Virus record (IMG/VR): IMGVR_UViG_3300010042_000011
Coordinates: 1-48,074 of that record
Reading direction: 5' to 3' (one strand)
DNA: 48,074 nt
From: a virus
A program made the translations under genes and the position numbers. Positions within the stretch are counted from its first letter, which is position 1; each line of letters starts with the position of its first letter. The notes under the pieces are model-generated. The model ran no database searches and was not told the origin of the DNA. It saw only the letters and a program-made list of their open reading frames with translations. Shown here piece by piece: positions 47,404 to 48,074 of this stretch.

Positions 47404-48074
47404 TTAGCCCTGTTCGCCCGTGTCGGTGCCTTGGTTCGCCGCCAGCCAAGCCCCAATGTCGAAATCGGAAGTTTGGTCCACGTCGTCCACAGTGCGGGTG
47501 TCGGTCTGGATACCGTGCGCCCGGTCATAGTCAGCCTGCCCGGCCAAAAATTCCGGGTCGGTGGCCATGCCCTGTACCGCGCCGGTCAGGCCGGGGCGGA
47601 AGTTCGGGTCCGCAACCGTATGGTCACGCTTGGGCGCTTCGTTGGCATTCCAGCCCTGTGGCGCTTCTTCGGCGGGCGGGGCGACGGTTTGGGCCACGCT
47701 CGGCGTTCCCCAGCCCCCAGCAGCGGCGGCAGGCGCTGGCGTACCCCAACCCCCGGCGGCGGCTTGTGGGCCGCCCCAGTTCGCCGCTGGTGCCTGCGGT
47801 TCCGGCTCGGGAAGCGGGGTCATGGCTGCGATCACGCCCCGGATCAGATCGCCGAAGAAAACCAGCCGGTCGTTACCGTTGCCGTCCGTCGCCACGGCGT
47901 AGGTTTTGGCATGGTCGCGAACGGCCAGCAGACGCTTGCCGGATAGGTCAATCGTGAAATTGATGGTATCGAGCGAAAGCGCCGCGCCCATAGCCTTGTC
48001 GGGATGGGTGCGAACCAGACCGGGCCGAATGATAACCCGGTTATCGTCTTCGGCGAACGGTAGGACGGCGGCCA
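47404..48074 (-). CDS. DNA sliding clamp-like protein, C-terminal part (cut by window edge) with Trp-Gly-rich tail
   Basis: The frame is open to the window edge, so the ATG at 47991 is internal. The first 90 residues (AAVLPFAEDDNRVIIRPGLV, then KAMGAALSLDTINFTIDLSG, LVFFGDLIRGVIAAMTP) form a third clamp-like unit that completes the two units at 1-791. Joining the ends with a one-base overlap gives one frame of 486 codons. After the clamp domain there is a tail of about 130 residues rich in Pro and Ala with WG repeats (GGWGTP twice, NWGGP) and an acidic end (DFDIGAWLAANQGTDTGEQG). Bacterial clamps end at the third domain, so the tail is unusual and may recruit polymerase or SSB. Confidence 0.64.
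   Translation of the reverse strand, partial: AAVLPFAEDDNRVIIRPGLVRTHPDKAMGAALSLDTINFTIDLSGKRLLAVRDHAKTYAVATDGNGNDRLVFFGDLIRGVIAAMTPLPEPEPQAPAANWGGPQAAAGGWGTPAPAAAAGGWGTPSVAQTVAPPAEEAPQGWNANEAPKRDHTVADPNFRPGLTGAVQGMATDPEFLAGQADYDRAHGIQTDTRTVDDVDQTSDFDIGAWLAANQGTDTGEQG

Noticed and set aside
1-48074. Genome-wide reassignment of TAG
   Set aside because: Several solid genes end in TAG (for example at 9038, 10747, 26077, 31865), and no suppressor tRNA gene was seen.
1-48074. tRNA genes, CRISPR arrays, insertion sequences, integrase or attachment sites
   Set aside because: No cloverleaf-like segment, regularly spaced repeat array, transposase or integrase motif was found.

Overview
The window reads as a complete, tightly packed tailed-phage genome (siphovirus layout), probably infecting an alphaproteobacterium. 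The host inference has three supports: a tail-tip block resembling the Rhodobacter gene transfer agent (DUF2460, DUF2163/BR0599, hub protein), a protein with a GcrA-like N-terminus, and an apparent total absence of GANTC, the CcrM methylation site. I see no integrase, excisionase, tRNA, CRISPR array or insertion sequence, so a virulent lifestyle is the simplest reading.

The two ends appear to join. A three-domain sliding-clamp-like gene is cut by the window: its N-terminal part runs off at base 1 and its C-terminal part enters at base 48074, both on the minus strand. Reading across with a one-base overlap keeps one frame. The molecule is therefore probably a circular (or circularly permuted) assembly of about 48,073 bp, and both minus-strand edges form one replication operon.

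Layout. Minus strand, 5805 down to 1 and on through 48074 to 45307: DUF7173-like protein, Sak4-like RecA-fold ATPase, DUF669-like ssDNA-binding protein, a terminator, Cas4/RecB-like nuclease, superfamily 2 helicase, split sliding clamp, and a family A DNA polymerase with proofreading domain. Divergent from it on the plus strand (5966-8609) lie a small HTH protein and a large primase/helicase. An AT-rich iteron region at 8610-8882 is a candidate origin. From 8883 to 13188 come about fifteen small, mostly unknown early genes ending in a MazG-like gene. From 13261 to 15221 is a small tail-fibre cassette. From 15299 to 22031 is a second accessory region with the GcrA-XRE protein, a Spo11/TopoVI-A-like protein and a VRR-NUC nuclease. 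Lysis genes (GH19 endolysin, overlapping Rz/Rz1 spanins, holin-like protein) occupy 22143-23854. Terminase, portal, head morphogenesis, scaffold, capsid, adaptors, tail tube, chaperones, tape measure and tail tip fill 23887-45104.

The genes work together as a self-contained replisome (primase/helicase, polymerase, clamp, SSB, annealing and resection enzymes) feeding a headful or cos packaging motor and an HK97-type head with a long tail. The most notable observations are the split clamp with a Trp-Gly-rich tail, the polymerase with His at the steric-gate position, the GANTC void alongside a GcrA-like protein, an in-frame amber codon inside the head morphogenesis gene, a repeated TTAACC-N23/24-CGGCC intergenic element, an over-represented heptamer TGTGGGC, and a Gly-rich repeat shared by two distant tail proteins. 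Counts given here were made by eye and need a computed check.
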